Position numbers and translations under genes: made by a program. From 20CM-2-55-15 sp963738025 (lineage in GTDB: Bacteria > Acidobacteriota > Terriglobia > 20CM-2-55-15): DNA of 64,000 bases. The DNA lies in assembly GCA_963738025.1 (NCBI GenBank), contig CAVTWA010000020.1, positions 124,001 through 188,000 of the forward strand, read 5' to 3'. The notes beneath the pieces were generated by a model. It ran no database searches and was not told where the DNA came from. It saw only the letters and a program-made list of their open reading frames with translations. Shown here piece by piece: positions 26,325-36,352 of this stretch (positions within the stretch are counted from its first letter, which is position 1; every line of letters starts with the position of its first letter).

Positions 26325-28254
26325 ATGTTGGATTTAATGAGGCGCCAGCAATCGAATCTGAAATGGATCTGGGTGATCCTCATCTTTATATTCAGCGTGA
26401 GCCTTATCGCCCTGTACATCCCCCTGGGAGATCTGCCGACCGTAAGCATAACCAGCGATGTCGCTTCCGTCGGTCATGACAGCGTCAGCGCACGCGAATT
26501 CCAGGTTGCGTATCGCAATTACGTCGACCGCATGCGAGGCCAGATCAACCCTGAAATGCTGAAAGCATTCCGCTTTGACCGGCAGATCATGGATGCCCTG
26601 GTAACCCGTCATGTCATCACCGAAGAAGCGAAACGACTGGGTCTGAACGTTACGCCGGCGGAAGTGGAACAGAAGATTCTCGAAAATCCTGTTTTTCGCG
26701 AAAACGGCAGCTTCATTGGAAGAGAGCGATACCAGGCGATTCTCTCTCAGAACAATCTGACGATGGAAGAATTCGAATCCAACGTCGCGAACGAAATCCT
26801 GAACGATAAGTTGAAAAGCCTTATTACCGCTGCGGTGAATGTCAGCGACAAAGACGTTGAAGAGGAATACAAACGGCGGAATGAGAAGGCGAAACTGGAC
26901 TATTTCGTTGTCGACGCCGCAAAACTTGAAGGCAAAGCCACAGTTACCGATCAGGAACAACACGAGTACTACGAAAAGAACAAAGCCAAATACAGCGTTC
27001 CCGAAAAGCGAAAAGCCAAATACATTTTCCTCGAATCACTGAAGCTGCGGCCGGAAGTCAAAGTGACTGACGACGAACTCCGCCAGTATTACGAACAGCA
27101 TAAGAACGAGTACACCCTTCCGGAACGTGTGAAGGCGCAGCACATTCTTTTTAAAACTCAGGGAAAAACTCCTGAGGAGATTGAGAAAATCAAGGAGAAG
27201 GCGCGCGGCGTACTGGAACGTGCAAAGAAGGGTGAAGATTTTGGCGCTCTCGCCAAACAGTATTCCGAAGACGCCACCGCTTCCAGCGGCGGCGATCTCG
27301 GGCGATTTCGGACGTGGCCAGATGGTCCCGGAATTCGAAAAGGTCGCATTCAGCCTTGGAGTGGGCGCCATCAGCGATCTGGTCCAGTCACAATTCGGTA
27401 TTCACATTATCAAGGTGAACTGAAAGCAGGAAGCCCGGGAACGCCCTTTCGAGGAAATGAAAGAGGCGATCCGGCCGATCGTTGAAACTCGCAAAGCGGA
27501 GCAAAAGGCAAGCGATCTTGCCCAACAAATCGCCGTTGACCTCGTCAGCAACAAGGATCTTGACGCGGTGGCGGCGAAATACCCCAACGCTCAGATCAAG
27601 GAAACGCCGCTCGTCGAACAAGGCACAGCCATTCCGGAACTCGGCAACGCCACCGAACTCGAGCGCAAACTATTCACGATGGCGAAAGGTGAAATCGGAA
27701 CCGCCGTTCAGGTCGATAGAGGATATGTTGTGCCGCAGCTCACCGACATCGCTCCGGCGCATCCGGCTTCATTCGAGGAAGCGCAACCCAAGGTTGCCGC
27801 CGATGTGAAAACTGAGAAAGCCAAGCAGCTCGCCGCCGATAAAACCAAGCAGATCGAAGACATGCTCAAGGGCGGAAAGGATCTAGCTGCTGCAGCCAAA
27901 GCCGTTGGAGCAGACGTCAAGACGAGTGAGCTGTTGACCCGTGGAGCATCGATTCAGGAGTTTGGTTCGATCGCCGAACTCGATAAGGAGATGTTCGCAC
28001 TTCCTATAGGCAAGCCGGGGACCCCGATCACAGTGGCGGGCAAGACGCTGGCGTTCGATGTTAAAGAACGTCAGGAGATCAAGCCTGACGAGATGAAGAA
28101 GGCGATGGAGATGATCCGCAATGAAATAGTTCCACAACGCCGTGAAGAATACTTCAACGCCTACATTCAGGAAGTGAAGAAAAAAATGGAAACCAGCAAG
28201 CAGATCAAGATCAACGAATCCGTCGTCAATCAGATCGCTCAACAGGTTTCATAG
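26325..28254 (+). CDS. PpiD/SurA-like peptidyl-prolyl isomerase, two lesions
   Basis: Reconstructed as about 642 residues. The N-terminus has a membrane anchor (WIWVILIFIFSVSLIALYIPLG) and a SurA_N/PpiD-type chaperone domain (VGHDSVSAREFQVAYRNYV). The parvulin domain starts at KAQHILFKTQ and continues KGEDFGALAKQYSED. One extra G at 27300-27302 shifts the frame after GGDLG; correcting it gives DFGRGQMVPEFEKVAF. A TGA at 27421-27423 then interrupts IIKVN/KQEARERPFEEMK. GGAGGAG precedes the ATG. It folds or holds exported proteins at the periplasmic face. Sequence error is likelier than decay because both flanks remain well conserved. Confidence 0.82.
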
Positions 28255-28374
28255 CGCCCGAGCGAACCGACAAGCAACACAAAAGACATAGCGCGGCGAC
28301 GCCGCAACCAAACAGCGGAAGTAACTTGAGACTCGAACGTAGCCGAAGTTCGTCATGTGATGTGAGGAGCGAAA

Positions 28375-28583
28375 TCCCCGCCTAAGTCAGGCGGGGGTCG
28401 CGCAGCGGCGGGGCGGTCTGTTCAACGTCTGCGCGAAGTGCGCTCCTTATAAACATTGAGCGCACCGATTAAAAAAAGGAGCGCTTCGCGGAAATCCATA
28501 AGGGGCGCGCTGTGCGCGAACTTTGAACAGACCGCCCCGCCTTCGCTGCGCGAAGGATCCCAGCCTAATTTAGGCGGGGACTG
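28375..28583. repeat. Compound palindromic element, copy 1 (CCCCGCCTAA class)
   Basis: The element is bounded by CCCCGCCTAAGTCAGGCGGG on the left and TTAGGCGGGG on the right. Inside, GGCGGGGCGGTCTGTTCAA faces its own complement, so the whole 209 bp folds on itself. Its right half, read on the minus strand, matches copy 2 at 52311-52462 for roughly 110 bp with few differences. It fills the gap between the PpiD-like gene and mdh. Short open frames across it are not genes. Confidence 0.8.
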
Positions 28584-28584
28584 C

Positions 28585-28640
28585 CTTGTTACACAAGAAA
28601 ACTTGCAAGTTCTTGTGCCTTTTGTGGTTTCTTGTCGTTC
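28585..28640. repeat. CACAAGAAAACTTG palindrome near the mdh end
   Basis: ACAAGAAAACTTGCAAGTTCTTGT forms a short stem, flanked by CCTTTTGTGGTTTCTTGTCG. The same words appear in the hairpin at 2378-2412. It lies 17 bp past the mdh stop on the minus strand and may help end that transcript. Confidence 0.5.
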
Positions 28641-28656
28641 CTTCCTTCGCGTCCGG

Positions 28657-29583
28657 CTATACCCCGATAATATCGACGAGTTCCTTCACCGACGCGGCCG
28701 ACTTGTGAAGCGCCGCCCTCTCCTCCAGCGTCAGGTTGATTTCAATAACCTGCTCGATTCCCTTAGCTCCCAGTTTCACCGGAACCCCGACATAGAGCCC
28801 GTTGATCCCGTACTCGCCTTCAAGAAAGGTGGCGCAGGGCAGAATCTTCTTCCGGTCGTTCAGGATCGCATCGACCATTTCAACAATTGCGGATGAGGGC
28901 GCATACCACGCACTTGTCTTCAACAAACCGACGATCTCGGCACCGCCATCGCGGGCGCGTTGTGCCAGACGGTCGATCGTTTCCTTCGGAAGCAGTTCGG
29001 TAATGGGAATGCCGGCAACCGTTGCATATCGCGGCAGTGGAACCATCGTATCGCCGTGTCCACCGAGAACGAATGCGTGGACATTGTCCACTGAAACGTT
29101 CAGCTCCATCGAAATGAAAGTCCGGAATCGCGCCGAATCGAGAACGCCAGCCATTCCGATCACACGCTGCTTCGGAAACTTGCTGGCGCGAAATGCAGTC
29201 TGTACCATTGCGTCAAGCGGGTTACTGACAACGATGATGATGCAGTTCGGTGAATTCTTGACGACCTGCTCCGTGACGCCTTTCACGATTCCATAATTTG
29301 TCTTTAACAGATCGTCTCGGCTCATACCGGGCTTACGAGGGATTCCGGCCGTAATGACGACGACGTCGGAGTTCGCAGTATCCTGGTAGTTATTCGTGCC
29401 CGTCAGTCTGCAGTCGTAGCCTTCGATGGGAGCGGATTCTGCAAGATCGAGCGCCTTTCCCTGCGGCACACCCTCAACGATATCGATCAGAACAACATCC
29501 GCGAGTTCCTTGTCCACAATACGTTGTCCCGCGGTCGCGCCGACGTTGCCGGCGCCTACAATAGTTACCTTGCGTCTCGCCAT
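28657..29583 (-). CDS. mdh: Malate dehydrogenase (LDH-like type)
   Basis: A 308-residue enzyme. NAD site VTIVGAGNVGATAGQRI at about 6-22, then LIDIVEGVPQGKALDL, and the mobile loop GIPRKPGMSRDDLL whose arginine distinguishes malate from lactate dehydrogenase. The catalytic histidine lies in GGHGDTMVPL. It interconverts malate and oxaloacetate in the TCA cycle. It diverges from the isocitrate dehydrogenase gene, so the two TCA enzymes share the 163-bp intergenic region. Confidence 0.95.
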   Translation of the reverse strand: MARRKVTIVGAGNVGATAGQRIVDKELADVVLIDIVEGVPQGKALDLAESAPIEGYDCRLTGTNNYQDTANSDVVVITAGIPRKPGMSRDDLLKTNYGIVKGVTEQVVKNSPNCIIIVVSNPLDAMVQTAFRASKFPKQRVIGMAGVLDSARFRTFISMELNVSVDNVHAFVLGGHGDTMVPLPRYATVAGIPITELLPKETIDRLAQRARDGGAEIVGLLKTSAWYAPSSAIVEMVDAILNDRKKILPCATFLEGEYGINGLYVGVPVKLGAKGIEQVIEINLTLEERAALHKSAASVKELVDIIGV

Positions 29584-29746
29584 TTACATGTTCTCCACAA
29601 TTGCTTTAACAAAGTTAAGAGTCTGAGGTCCGTTATGATTTCCGTCTAAGAAGAAACTGGAAATCTTACCATAATGCGTAAACCGCGCCCCATGCGGGTT
29701 ATGCTATGGGGCGGCAAAATTCCCTATGGAGGGTGGAACGGACTGG

Positions 29747-31978
29747 ATGACCAATACGAAATCGAAAATCATTTATACGCATACTGATGAGGCGCCGGCG
29801 CTGGCGACCTATTCTTTTCTTCCTATTATTCAAACCTTCGCCAAAGCATGCGACGTCGACGTCGAACTACGGGATATCTCGCTGGCAGGCCGCATCATTG
29901 CTGTATTTCCGGAAGGACTGAGAACGGAACAACAGATTCCGGATGCTTTGACGGAACTGAGTGAACTGGCAAAACGGCCGGAAGCCAATATCATCAAGCT
30001 GCCAAATATCAGCGCTTCAATCCCTCAATTGAAAGCGGCGATCGCGGAGCTTCAGAAAAAAGGTTATGCGCTGCAAAACTATCCGGACTCTCCCGGCAAC
30101 GACGCAGAGAAGGACGTTCGCGCCCGTTACGACAGAGTCAAGGGAAGCGCCGTCAATCCCGTGCTGCGCGAGGGGAACTCCGACCGGCGCGCTCCCAACT
30201 CCGTCAAGCAGTATGCCCGAAAGAATCCGCATTCCATGGGAGCATGGTCTCCCGACTCGAAGTCTCACGTCGCAAGCATGACCGGCGGAGACTTTCGCTC
30301 CAATGAGCGATCCAGGACGATCCCACAGGAAGGAGTTTTGCGAATCGAGCTTACCGGCCAGGACGGAAAAGTCATAGTGCTGAAAGAAAAGCTGGCCGTC
30401 CTGGCTGGTGAAGTTATCGATGCGACGGTCATGAGTGTGCGGGCCCTCACCGCATTTCTTGAAAAGGAAGTGGAGGACGCCAAACGGCAGGGCGTCCTCT
30501 TCTCGATTCATTTGAAAGCCACCATGATGAAAGTTTCGGATCCGATCATCTTCGGCCATGCCGTAAAAGTGTTCTTCAAGGATCTGTTCCGGAAGCATGG
30601 TGCGGCGCTCACAAGTGTGGGCGCCAACGCAAATAACGGAATCGCAAGCCTGATCGATGCTATCCAGGCTCTGCCGGAGACAAAACGCAAAGAGATCGAG
30701 GCCGACATTCACGCGGAATACGCCCGCCGCCCCGATCTTGCGATGGTGAATTCCAGTAAAGGAATTACGAACCTGCACGTTCCAAGCGATGTCATCGTCG
30801 ACGCATCCATGCCCGCCATGATTCGCATGTCCGGGCAGATGTGGAACAAGGACAACAAAGGCCAGGACGCCAAGGCCGTCATTCCGGACAGCAGTTATGC
30901 CGGTGTTTACCGCGAAACGATCAATTTTTGTAAAGAGAATGGCGCCTTCGATCCGCGGACCATGGGCACAGTCCCCAATGTCGGACTGATGGCTCAAGCC
31001 GCTGAGGAATACGGCTCGCACGACAAAACATTCGAAATTCCAGAAGCCGGCACCGTTCGTGTAAAGGACGGGTCAGGAATGGTTCTGCTTGAGCATCAGG
31101 TGGAAAAAGGTGACATCTGGCGGATGTGCCAGACCAAAGATGCGGCGATTCGCGACTGGGTGAAGCTTGCTGTCACCCGGGCACGCGCGACGGGAGCCCC
31201 CGCCATCTTCTGGCTTGATGAAACACGAGCCCACGATGCGGAGTTGATAAAAAAAGTTCGGCAATATCTGCCAAGCCACGATACCAGCGGACTGCAAATC
31301 GAAATCATGGCGCCGGATAATGCGACCCTTTTCACGCTGAAACGACTGAAGGCCGGCCAGGATACGATTTCGGTAACGGGCAACGTGCTGCGCGATTATC
31401 TGACGGATCTCTTTCCTATCCTCGAGGTGGGGACCAGCGCGAAAATGCTTTCGATCGTTCCACTCATGAACGGTGGCGGCATGTTTGAAACAGGAGCCGG
31501 CGGCTCGGCGCCAAAGCATGTTCAGCAGTTCGTTGCTGAAGGCCATTTGCGATGGGACTCGCTGGGCGAGTTTCTTGCACTTGCCGTGTCGCTGGAGCAT
31601 TTCAGCGAAACCACAGGAAACCGTCGCGCGAAGATTCTCGCGGACGCGCTCGATAGAGCCACCGAAAAGCTCCTGGAGACGAATAAATCACCGTCGCCGA
31701 AGACCGGAGAAACCGACAACCGCGGAAGTCAGTTCTACCTCGCCTTGTACTGGGCGCAGGCCATGGCCGCGCAGACGCAGGATTCGGAACTGCAGTCGCG
31801 TTTCGCGCCACTCGCCCGGACGTTGAAGGAAAACGAGGCAAAGATCATGCAAGAGATGAACGCGGTCCAGGGACGGCCCGTGGACATCGGAGGCTATTAT
31901 GCGCCGATCCCGGAACTCGCATCCAAAGCGATGCGCCCGAGTGAAACATTCAATGCGGCGCTGGCGGGATTCCGCTAG
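29747..31978 (+). CDS. icd: Isocitrate dehydrogenase (NADP+), monomeric type
   Basis: A 743-residue enzyme of the monomeric IDH-II class. KIIYTHTDEAPALATYSFLP begins the protein, and GNSDRRAPNSVKQYARKNPH carries the substrate-binding SxxR region. Later motifs are TIMKVSDPIIFGH-like and FWLDETRAHDAELIKKV. It oxidatively decarboxylates isocitrate to 2-oxoglutarate. The ATG at 29747 is preferred over 29726 because it matches family starts and has GGAGGG upstream, though the spacing of 13 bases is long. It diverges from mdh. Confidence 0.95.
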   Translation: MTNTKSKIIYTHTDEAPALATYSFLPIIQTFAKACDVDVELRDISLAGRIIAVFPEGLRTEQQIPDALTELSELAKRPEANIIKLPNISASIPQLKAAIAELQKKGYALQNYPDSPGNDAEKDVRARYDRVKGSAVNPVLREGNSDRRAPNSVKQYARKNPHSMGAWSPDSKSHVASMTGGDFRSNERSRTIPQEGVLRIELTGQDGKVIVLKEKLAVLAGEVIDATVMSVRALTAFLEKEVEDAKRQGVLFSIHLKATMMKVSDPIIFGHAVKVFFKDLFRKHGAALTSVGANANNGIASLIDAIQALPETKRKEIEADIHAEYARRPDLAMVNSSKGITNLHVPSDVIVDASMPAMIRMSGQMWNKDNKGQDAKAVIPDSSYAGVYRETINFCKENGAFDPRTMGTVPNVGLMAQAAEEYGSHDKTFEIPEAGTVRVKDGSGMVLLEHQVEKGDIWRMCQTKDAAIRDWVKLAVTRARATGAPAIFWLDETRAHDAELIKKVRQYLPSHDTSGLQIEIMAPDNATLFTLKRLKAGQDTISVTGNVLRDYLTDLFPILEVGTSAKMLSIVPLMNGGGMFETGAGGSAPKHVQQFVAEGHLRWDSLGEFLALAVSLEHFSETTGNRRAKILADALDRATEKLLETNKSPSPKTGETDNRGSQFYLALYWAQAMAAQTQDSELQSRFAPLARTLKENEAKIMQEMNAVQGRPVDIGGYYAPIPELASKAMRPSETFNAALAGFR

Positions 31979-32122
31979 GCCGACTGTTCACTGAACGGGA
32001 AATGGGGAAACACCGCAAGACGCACAAGGAATTTTCGGCTCTGTGTAACAAGGCTGTAAGTTTTAGTTTTTGAACCAGTTTTTTTGGACCGAGTTGATTT
32101 TGCGTTTTCGGTGAGCTATGCG

Positions 32123-32668
32123 CTATGGACGTTTACGGCGGTCGGCGTCAATTCTCTTCAGCCTCTCGAGTTCAGATCTTAATTGCTGAATCGCATCGTC
32201 TCGGGTCTTGGTGTCTTTGGCAAGATGATCGACCCGGGACCGAAGCGAGAGGATCAACCCCGCAGTCGGCGTAAGCGAGCTTTCGGGATACTCCTCTGCC
32301 AGTCGCTCCAGATTCGCCTTTGCACGCCCCCAGTTCACCGTTCCTTTGTCATTTAAAATGTAAGCAATACCGAGATGAAACAACGCCTGGTCGCTCTGCT
32401 CCGAGGCCGAAAGAGCCTCATAAGTCTGTATCGCTTCGGGATAATTGCCTGAGGCGAACGCGAGTTCTGCTTGCTCGAAAAGGCTGGGGGGACTAGGTGG
32501 TATAGGCGGAAGAGAATCTGGAATGCTAAACGGTACGGCCACAGGAGTCGCAACAGGAACGACAAAAACCATGGCCGGAGGCGCCGAAACCACCACCGGT
32601 CGTATGCCTCTGTGGCAACCGGCCAGAATAAGCACGGTGGCGAAAATTACCAGGCAGTTCAACCGCAT
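32123..32668 (-). CDS. Lipoprotein with TPR-like and coiled-coil regions
   Basis: A 181-residue protein with a lipobox LAGC (Cys 18) after a hydrophobic signal. A Pro/Val-rich linker covers about 25-65. One or two TPR-like helices follow (FEQAELAFASGNYPEAIQTY, LFHLGIAYILND), and the C-terminus is a basic coiled coil (AIQQLRSELERLKRIDADRR). It would be anchored in a membrane facing the periplasm. TPR lipoproteins often scaffold envelope complexes, but no partner is evident here. I do not recognise a named family. Confidence 0.75.
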   Translation of the reverse strand: MRLNCLVIFATVLILAGCHRGIRPVVVSAPPAMVFVVPVATPVAVPFSIPDSLPPIPPSPPSLFEQAELAFASGNYPEAIQTYEALSASEQSDQALFHLGIAYILNDKGTVNWGRAKANLERLAEEYPESSLTPTAGLILSLRSRVDHLAKDTKTRDDAIQQLRSELERLKRIDADRRKRP

Positions 32669-32822
32669 TCGAGAAATCCCTCTTGGTCAGTCCAAATAAA
32701 GAGCCTCGCAAAAATTTTAGCCAATAGTTGCCGAATTGTGGCTATTTTTTGCGGGACGATCCGCAATTAATGGGAATGGGGAACAACTATATAGGAGAAA
32801 GCCGCGAAAATCTCCGTGTTTC

Positions 32823-34781
32823 TCAAATCCCCTCGGAATTGAGGTATGTGTATTCGTGGAAGGCTTTGCTGTACTGGTCTAAAAGCTGGACGCCGACTTT
32901 CGGCCGGATTAGCCCCTCCTTTACTTTTTGTTGGATGAGTTGCTCCATCCGACGCTGCAGATCGTTCGGGAAATACTGAACGACCGCCAGAATCTCCTGA
33001 ACCGTTGTTCCCTTGATCACTTTCTCCACGAAGTAGTTGTCCGGCTCTTCGGCATCGGCATAAACGTGAACTTCCGTTACACGCCCGAAGAGATTGTGAA
33101 TGTCGCCGAGGATGTCCTGGTAGGCACCAACCAGAAAAATTCCGAGATAATAGGTATCTCCGTCGTTGATCTGGTGCACCTCGAGGGCGTTCTTCGTTCC
33201 CGCAGGAGCAATGAAACGGTCTACTTTTCCGTCGGAATCGCAGGTGAGATCGACAAGCGTTGCCAGACGCGACGGCTGTTCGTTCAGACGGTGGAGAGGC
33301 ATGATCGGGAAAACCTGCCCGATCGCCCAGTAGTCCTGAATCGACTGAAAAACCGAAAAATCACAGAGATACTGGTCTGTCAGTTGTTCTCGCATCGCTA
33401 CAAGATCCTTCGGCAGCTGTTCCTGATTCTTGCGCTGCATCAGCATCCGGTTGATTTCGATGCAGATCGACCAGTAGAGCTTTTCTGCAATCGATTTCTG
33501 GTCCAGGGTCAGGTATCCCAATTCGAACAACAAACCCACTTCTTGCCGCTTCTCAGCAGCATCGTGAAACGTCTCCAGTAACACCGGCAAAGATTTTCGG
33601 CGCTTATCGCCGACGGAGGCCAGCAATTTTGCGAGATCATTGACAACAGGATTATCGACGTGCTGGGGCGAAGTCACCTGATCGGCTGTTTCTCGCCGAT
33701 GCGCCGCAAGGACCTCGACAATAAGGACGGAGTGATGAGCTGTCACGGCGCGACCGCTCTCTGAAACGAGCTTGGGATGCGGAACGCCTTCCGCGTCGCA
33801 GACTTCCTTCACAGTATAGACGATGGCGTTTGCATATTCCTGCAGTGTGTAATTGATGCCGTGCGGCGACGTCACTTCACCCGCTTCGTAATTCACGCCC
33901 AGCCCGCCACCTACATTGAGGTATTCGATTTCCAAGCCGCGTTTTCGCAAGGTCGCGTAGATGCGGCCGATTTCCTTCACCGCCTGTTTCAGATTTTGAA
34001 TGTCGAGAATCTGGCTGCCGAGATGGAAGTGCAGGAGCTTCAGGCCCTGCGGAACGCCGGTGGTTGTTTTTTCATCGAGCATCCTCACGAGTTCCGAAAT
34101 GGTTATTCCGAACTTGGAGGCGTCGCCGCCGGAGGCCGCCCATTTTCCCGACCCCGTAACGGAAATCTTTACGCGTACGCCAAATCTCGGCCGGACTCCC
34201 AGCTCGCCGGCCAGCGGCAACATCAGGCGAAGTTCTGAATACTTTTCGAGAATGGGAATGATATTTTTTCCAAGCAATTGCCCGATAAGCAACAGCCTCA
34301 TCATCGTCCAGTCTTTGTAGCCGTTACAAATCAGCAAAGTGTGATCGTCTTCAAGATGAGGAAGCGCCGCCACGAGTTCGGCCTTGGATCCGCATTCGAG
34401 CCCGAAATCAAACGGCCGCCCGGCCTCCAGAATTTCCTGAACCACCTCGTGCAGCTGATTCACCTTGATTGGATAGACGCCGGTGTACGCGTTCTTGTAT
34501 TCGGCTTCTTCGATTGCCCTGCGGAAGGCCATGTTGAGTTCGGTGACGCGCGACCGAAGAAGGTCCTGGAAGCGTATGAGCAGGGGGAATTGAATTCTCT
34601 GCTGCTTCAAATCCTGAACAATGCGGAAAACATCAATGCCAATCGGATCGCCGAGGATCGGCCGAACGGATAAGTGCCCGTCTTCGTTGACGTAAAAATA
34701 GGATTCGCCCCATAGCTTGACGCGATACAGGTTTTCCGAATCCTCGACTGTCCAGACTTCTTCTTTTACTTCTTTTGTCAT
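32823..34781 (-). CDS. speA: Biosynthetic arginine decarboxylase
   Basis: A 652-residue PLP enzyme of the fold III SpeA class. The start at 34781 (MTKEVKEEVWTVEDSENLYR) is preferred over an in-frame start at 34850. The PLP lysine lies in YTGVYPIKVNQLHEVV, and the glycine-rich LNVGGGLGVNYEAG loop and SESGRAVTAHHSVLIVEV follow. It makes agmatine from arginine, a first step to putrescine. No agmatinase or agmatine deiminase is visible nearby. No clear ribosome binding site precedes the chosen ATG. Confidence 0.93.
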   Translation of the reverse strand: MTKEVKEEVWTVEDSENLYRVKLWGESYFYVNEDGHLSVRPILGDPIGIDVFRIVQDLKQQRIQFPLLIRFQDLLRSRVTELNMAFRRAIEEAEYKNAYTGVYPIKVNQLHEVVQEILEAGRPFDFGLECGSKAELVAALPHLEDDHTLLICNGYKDWTMMRLLLIGQLLGKNIIPILEKYSELRLMLPLAGELGVRPRFGVRVKISVTGSGKWAASGGDASKFGITISELVRMLDEKTTTGVPQGLKLLHFHLGSQILDIQNLKQAVKEIGRIYATLRKRGLEIEYLNVGGGLGVNYEAGEVTSPHGINYTLQEYANAIVYTVKEVCDAEGVPHPKLVSESGRAVTAHHSVLIVEVLAAHRRETADQVTSPQHVDNPVVNDLAKLLASVGDKRRKSLPVLLETFHDAAEKRQEVGLLFELGYLTLDQKSIAEKLYWSICIEINRMLMQRKNQEQLPKDLVAMREQLTDQYLCDFSVFQSIQDYWAIGQVFPIMPLHRLNEQPSRLATLVDLTCDSDGKVDRFIAPAGTKNALEVHQINDGDTYYLGIFLVGAYQDILGDIHNLFGRVTEVHVYADAEEPDNYFVEKVIKGTTVQEILAVVQYFPNDLQRRMEQLIQQKVKEGLIRPKVGVQLLDQYSKAFHEYTYLNSEGI

Positions 34782-34895
34782 CAGCCCAATTTTGGAGACT
34801 AGAGGAAAAGAGACGGCGTCGCAATAGCAATTCGAGAAGAGCGCCCGCAAGAAAACATGAAAATAATGTGAACGTTAATTCTTCTCTGTGTCTGG

Positions 34896-36245
34896 TCAAT
34901 CTGCGAGCACTCTGTCTCGAGTTTCGACGACCCACGGCATCAGCAAAAGTCCGGCCAGCGGAACGGCACCGACCCAGAAAAGAACTCGCAATGAAGCGGC
35001 CAGAGGATCTGCAGCGCTGGAGGCAAGCCGACCGACGAGGAATGGCCCGATTGCAGCAACAATGCGCCCGGTGTTGTAACAGAAGCCTGAACCGGTAGCG
35101 CGCAGGCGCGTGGGGAAAAGCTCCGGCAGATAATAAGTGAACGAGCCGAAGACGCCGAACACGGTCAGACCTATAAAGAAGTATCCGTAGAGCCGGTCGT
35201 GCGGCGGCAGATTCAGCCCGAACGTACCCATCACGGCGAGACCCGACAACAAAAAATAGATCATGTACATCGGCTTGCGTCCGATGTGCTTGGCAAAGGG
35301 AATGGTCAGCAATGTCCCGATCAGTCCGCCAAGATTGAAAAGATTCGTGGCGAGTTTGTTCCAGTCGAGAATCAGCTGTTGGGTAGCTAATGCCGTCAAG
35401 CCACGCAAGCCGGCTTCAGCATTCGCGAGCCCGCGTGACACGATCACGATGAACGTGTTGCTGCTCCACCAGGTGACCAGTGCTACCAGAGCCATGCCCA
35501 GACCACTCAGCGTAATCGTGCGGAACTGGGGCGAAAAAAGTTCAGCGATCGTCGGACGGGCGCTGCCGCTTGCCCTTTTCCATCGCTCCGGTTCTTTGAC
35601 AAAGATGCGCACGATAAACGCCGCTGCGGCCGGCACCAGCCCAAACAGGAAGACATACCGCCAGGCAACTTCCGGTCTGCCGGGGAAAGCCACACGCTGG
35701 ATCCAGTCGGTCACATATGTGGCAAGGAAGAGCCCCATCGGTGCAGAGGTATATAGAAGCGCGCCAGCTTCGATCCGCCGACGCTCCGGTACGACTTCAG
35801 CGACCATTGATGCTCCCGCCGCCCACTCGCCGCCGATGCCCAGACTTGCGATAGCCCGGAACGCGATTAGAAATCCGATGTTCGGGGCGATGGCGCAGAG
35901 CGCGGTTCCGATCGCGTACATCAGCATGGTCAGCAGAAGAGTTCGCGTGCGGCCGATGCGGTCGCAAACGCGGCCGAACAATATGCCGCCCAGCGCCCAG
36001 CCAACCAAAAGCACCGAACTGACGATACCGTTGTATTCGGTGTAAGCCGCCGTGGCCTCGCGCGAGCCAATCCTGAGGCCGAGCAATGTCGGTACGCACG
36101 TCGGCGCCACGTAATTGAAGAGCAGCCCATCGAAAATATCGAAACCCCAGCCCAGCCATGCCGCGAACAGCACGAGCCACTGGTATCCGTTCATGTCCAG
36201 GAAGGTGCGAGCTGGCGCGGAGCGTTCAAATCCCTTTGTCTGCAT
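34896..36245 (-). CDS. MFS transporter (aromatic acid/organic acid:H+ symporter type)
   Basis: A 449-residue membrane protein with twelve predicted segments. Helix 1 is WLVLFAAWLGWGFDIFDGLLFNY, the loop 2-3 motif is GRVCDRIGRTRTLLL, and helix 4 has ASLGIGGEWAAGAS. The loop 8-9 motif is KHIGRKPMYM. These suggest uptake of small organic acids by proton symport, but the substrate is not shown. It lies downstream of the tannase-like gene on the same strand, so uptake of released phenolic acids is a reasonable inference. Confidence 0.86.
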   Translation of the reverse strand: MQTKGFERSAPARTFLDMNGYQWLVLFAAWLGWGFDIFDGLLFNYVAPTCVPTLLGLRIGSREATAAYTEYNGIVSSVLLVGWALGGILFGRVCDRIGRTRTLLLTMLMYAIGTALCAIAPNIGFLIAFRAIASLGIGGEWAAGASMVAEVVPERRRIEAGALLYTSAPMGLFLATYVTDWIQRVAFPGRPEVAWRYVFLFGLVPAAAAFIVRIFVKEPERWKRASGSARPTIAELFSPQFRTITLSGLGMALVALVTWWSSNTFIVIVSRGLANAEAGLRGLTALATQQLILDWNKLATNLFNLGGLIGTLLTIPFAKHIGRKPMYMIYFLLSGLAVMGTFGLNLPPHDRLYGYFFIGLTVFGVFGSFTYYLPELFPTRLRATGSGFCYNTGRIVAAIGPFLVGRLASSAADPLAASLRVLFWVGAVPLAGLLLMPWVVETRDRVLAD

Positions 36246-36352
36246 GTGTAGCTTCTACACTTCGGCGCGGCGGGAAGTCAATCGGTGGGTTTGAAAACCG
36301 TGGTCTACGGTTGGTCGGCAGGGACATAAATCCCGCGCCGGCCACAAATGCG

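Noticed and set aside
28456..28896. Open frame in the 28-kb palindrome
   Set aside because: Composed of repeat sequence and antisense mdh; the same peptide words recur at 52033-52419 from the second copy.
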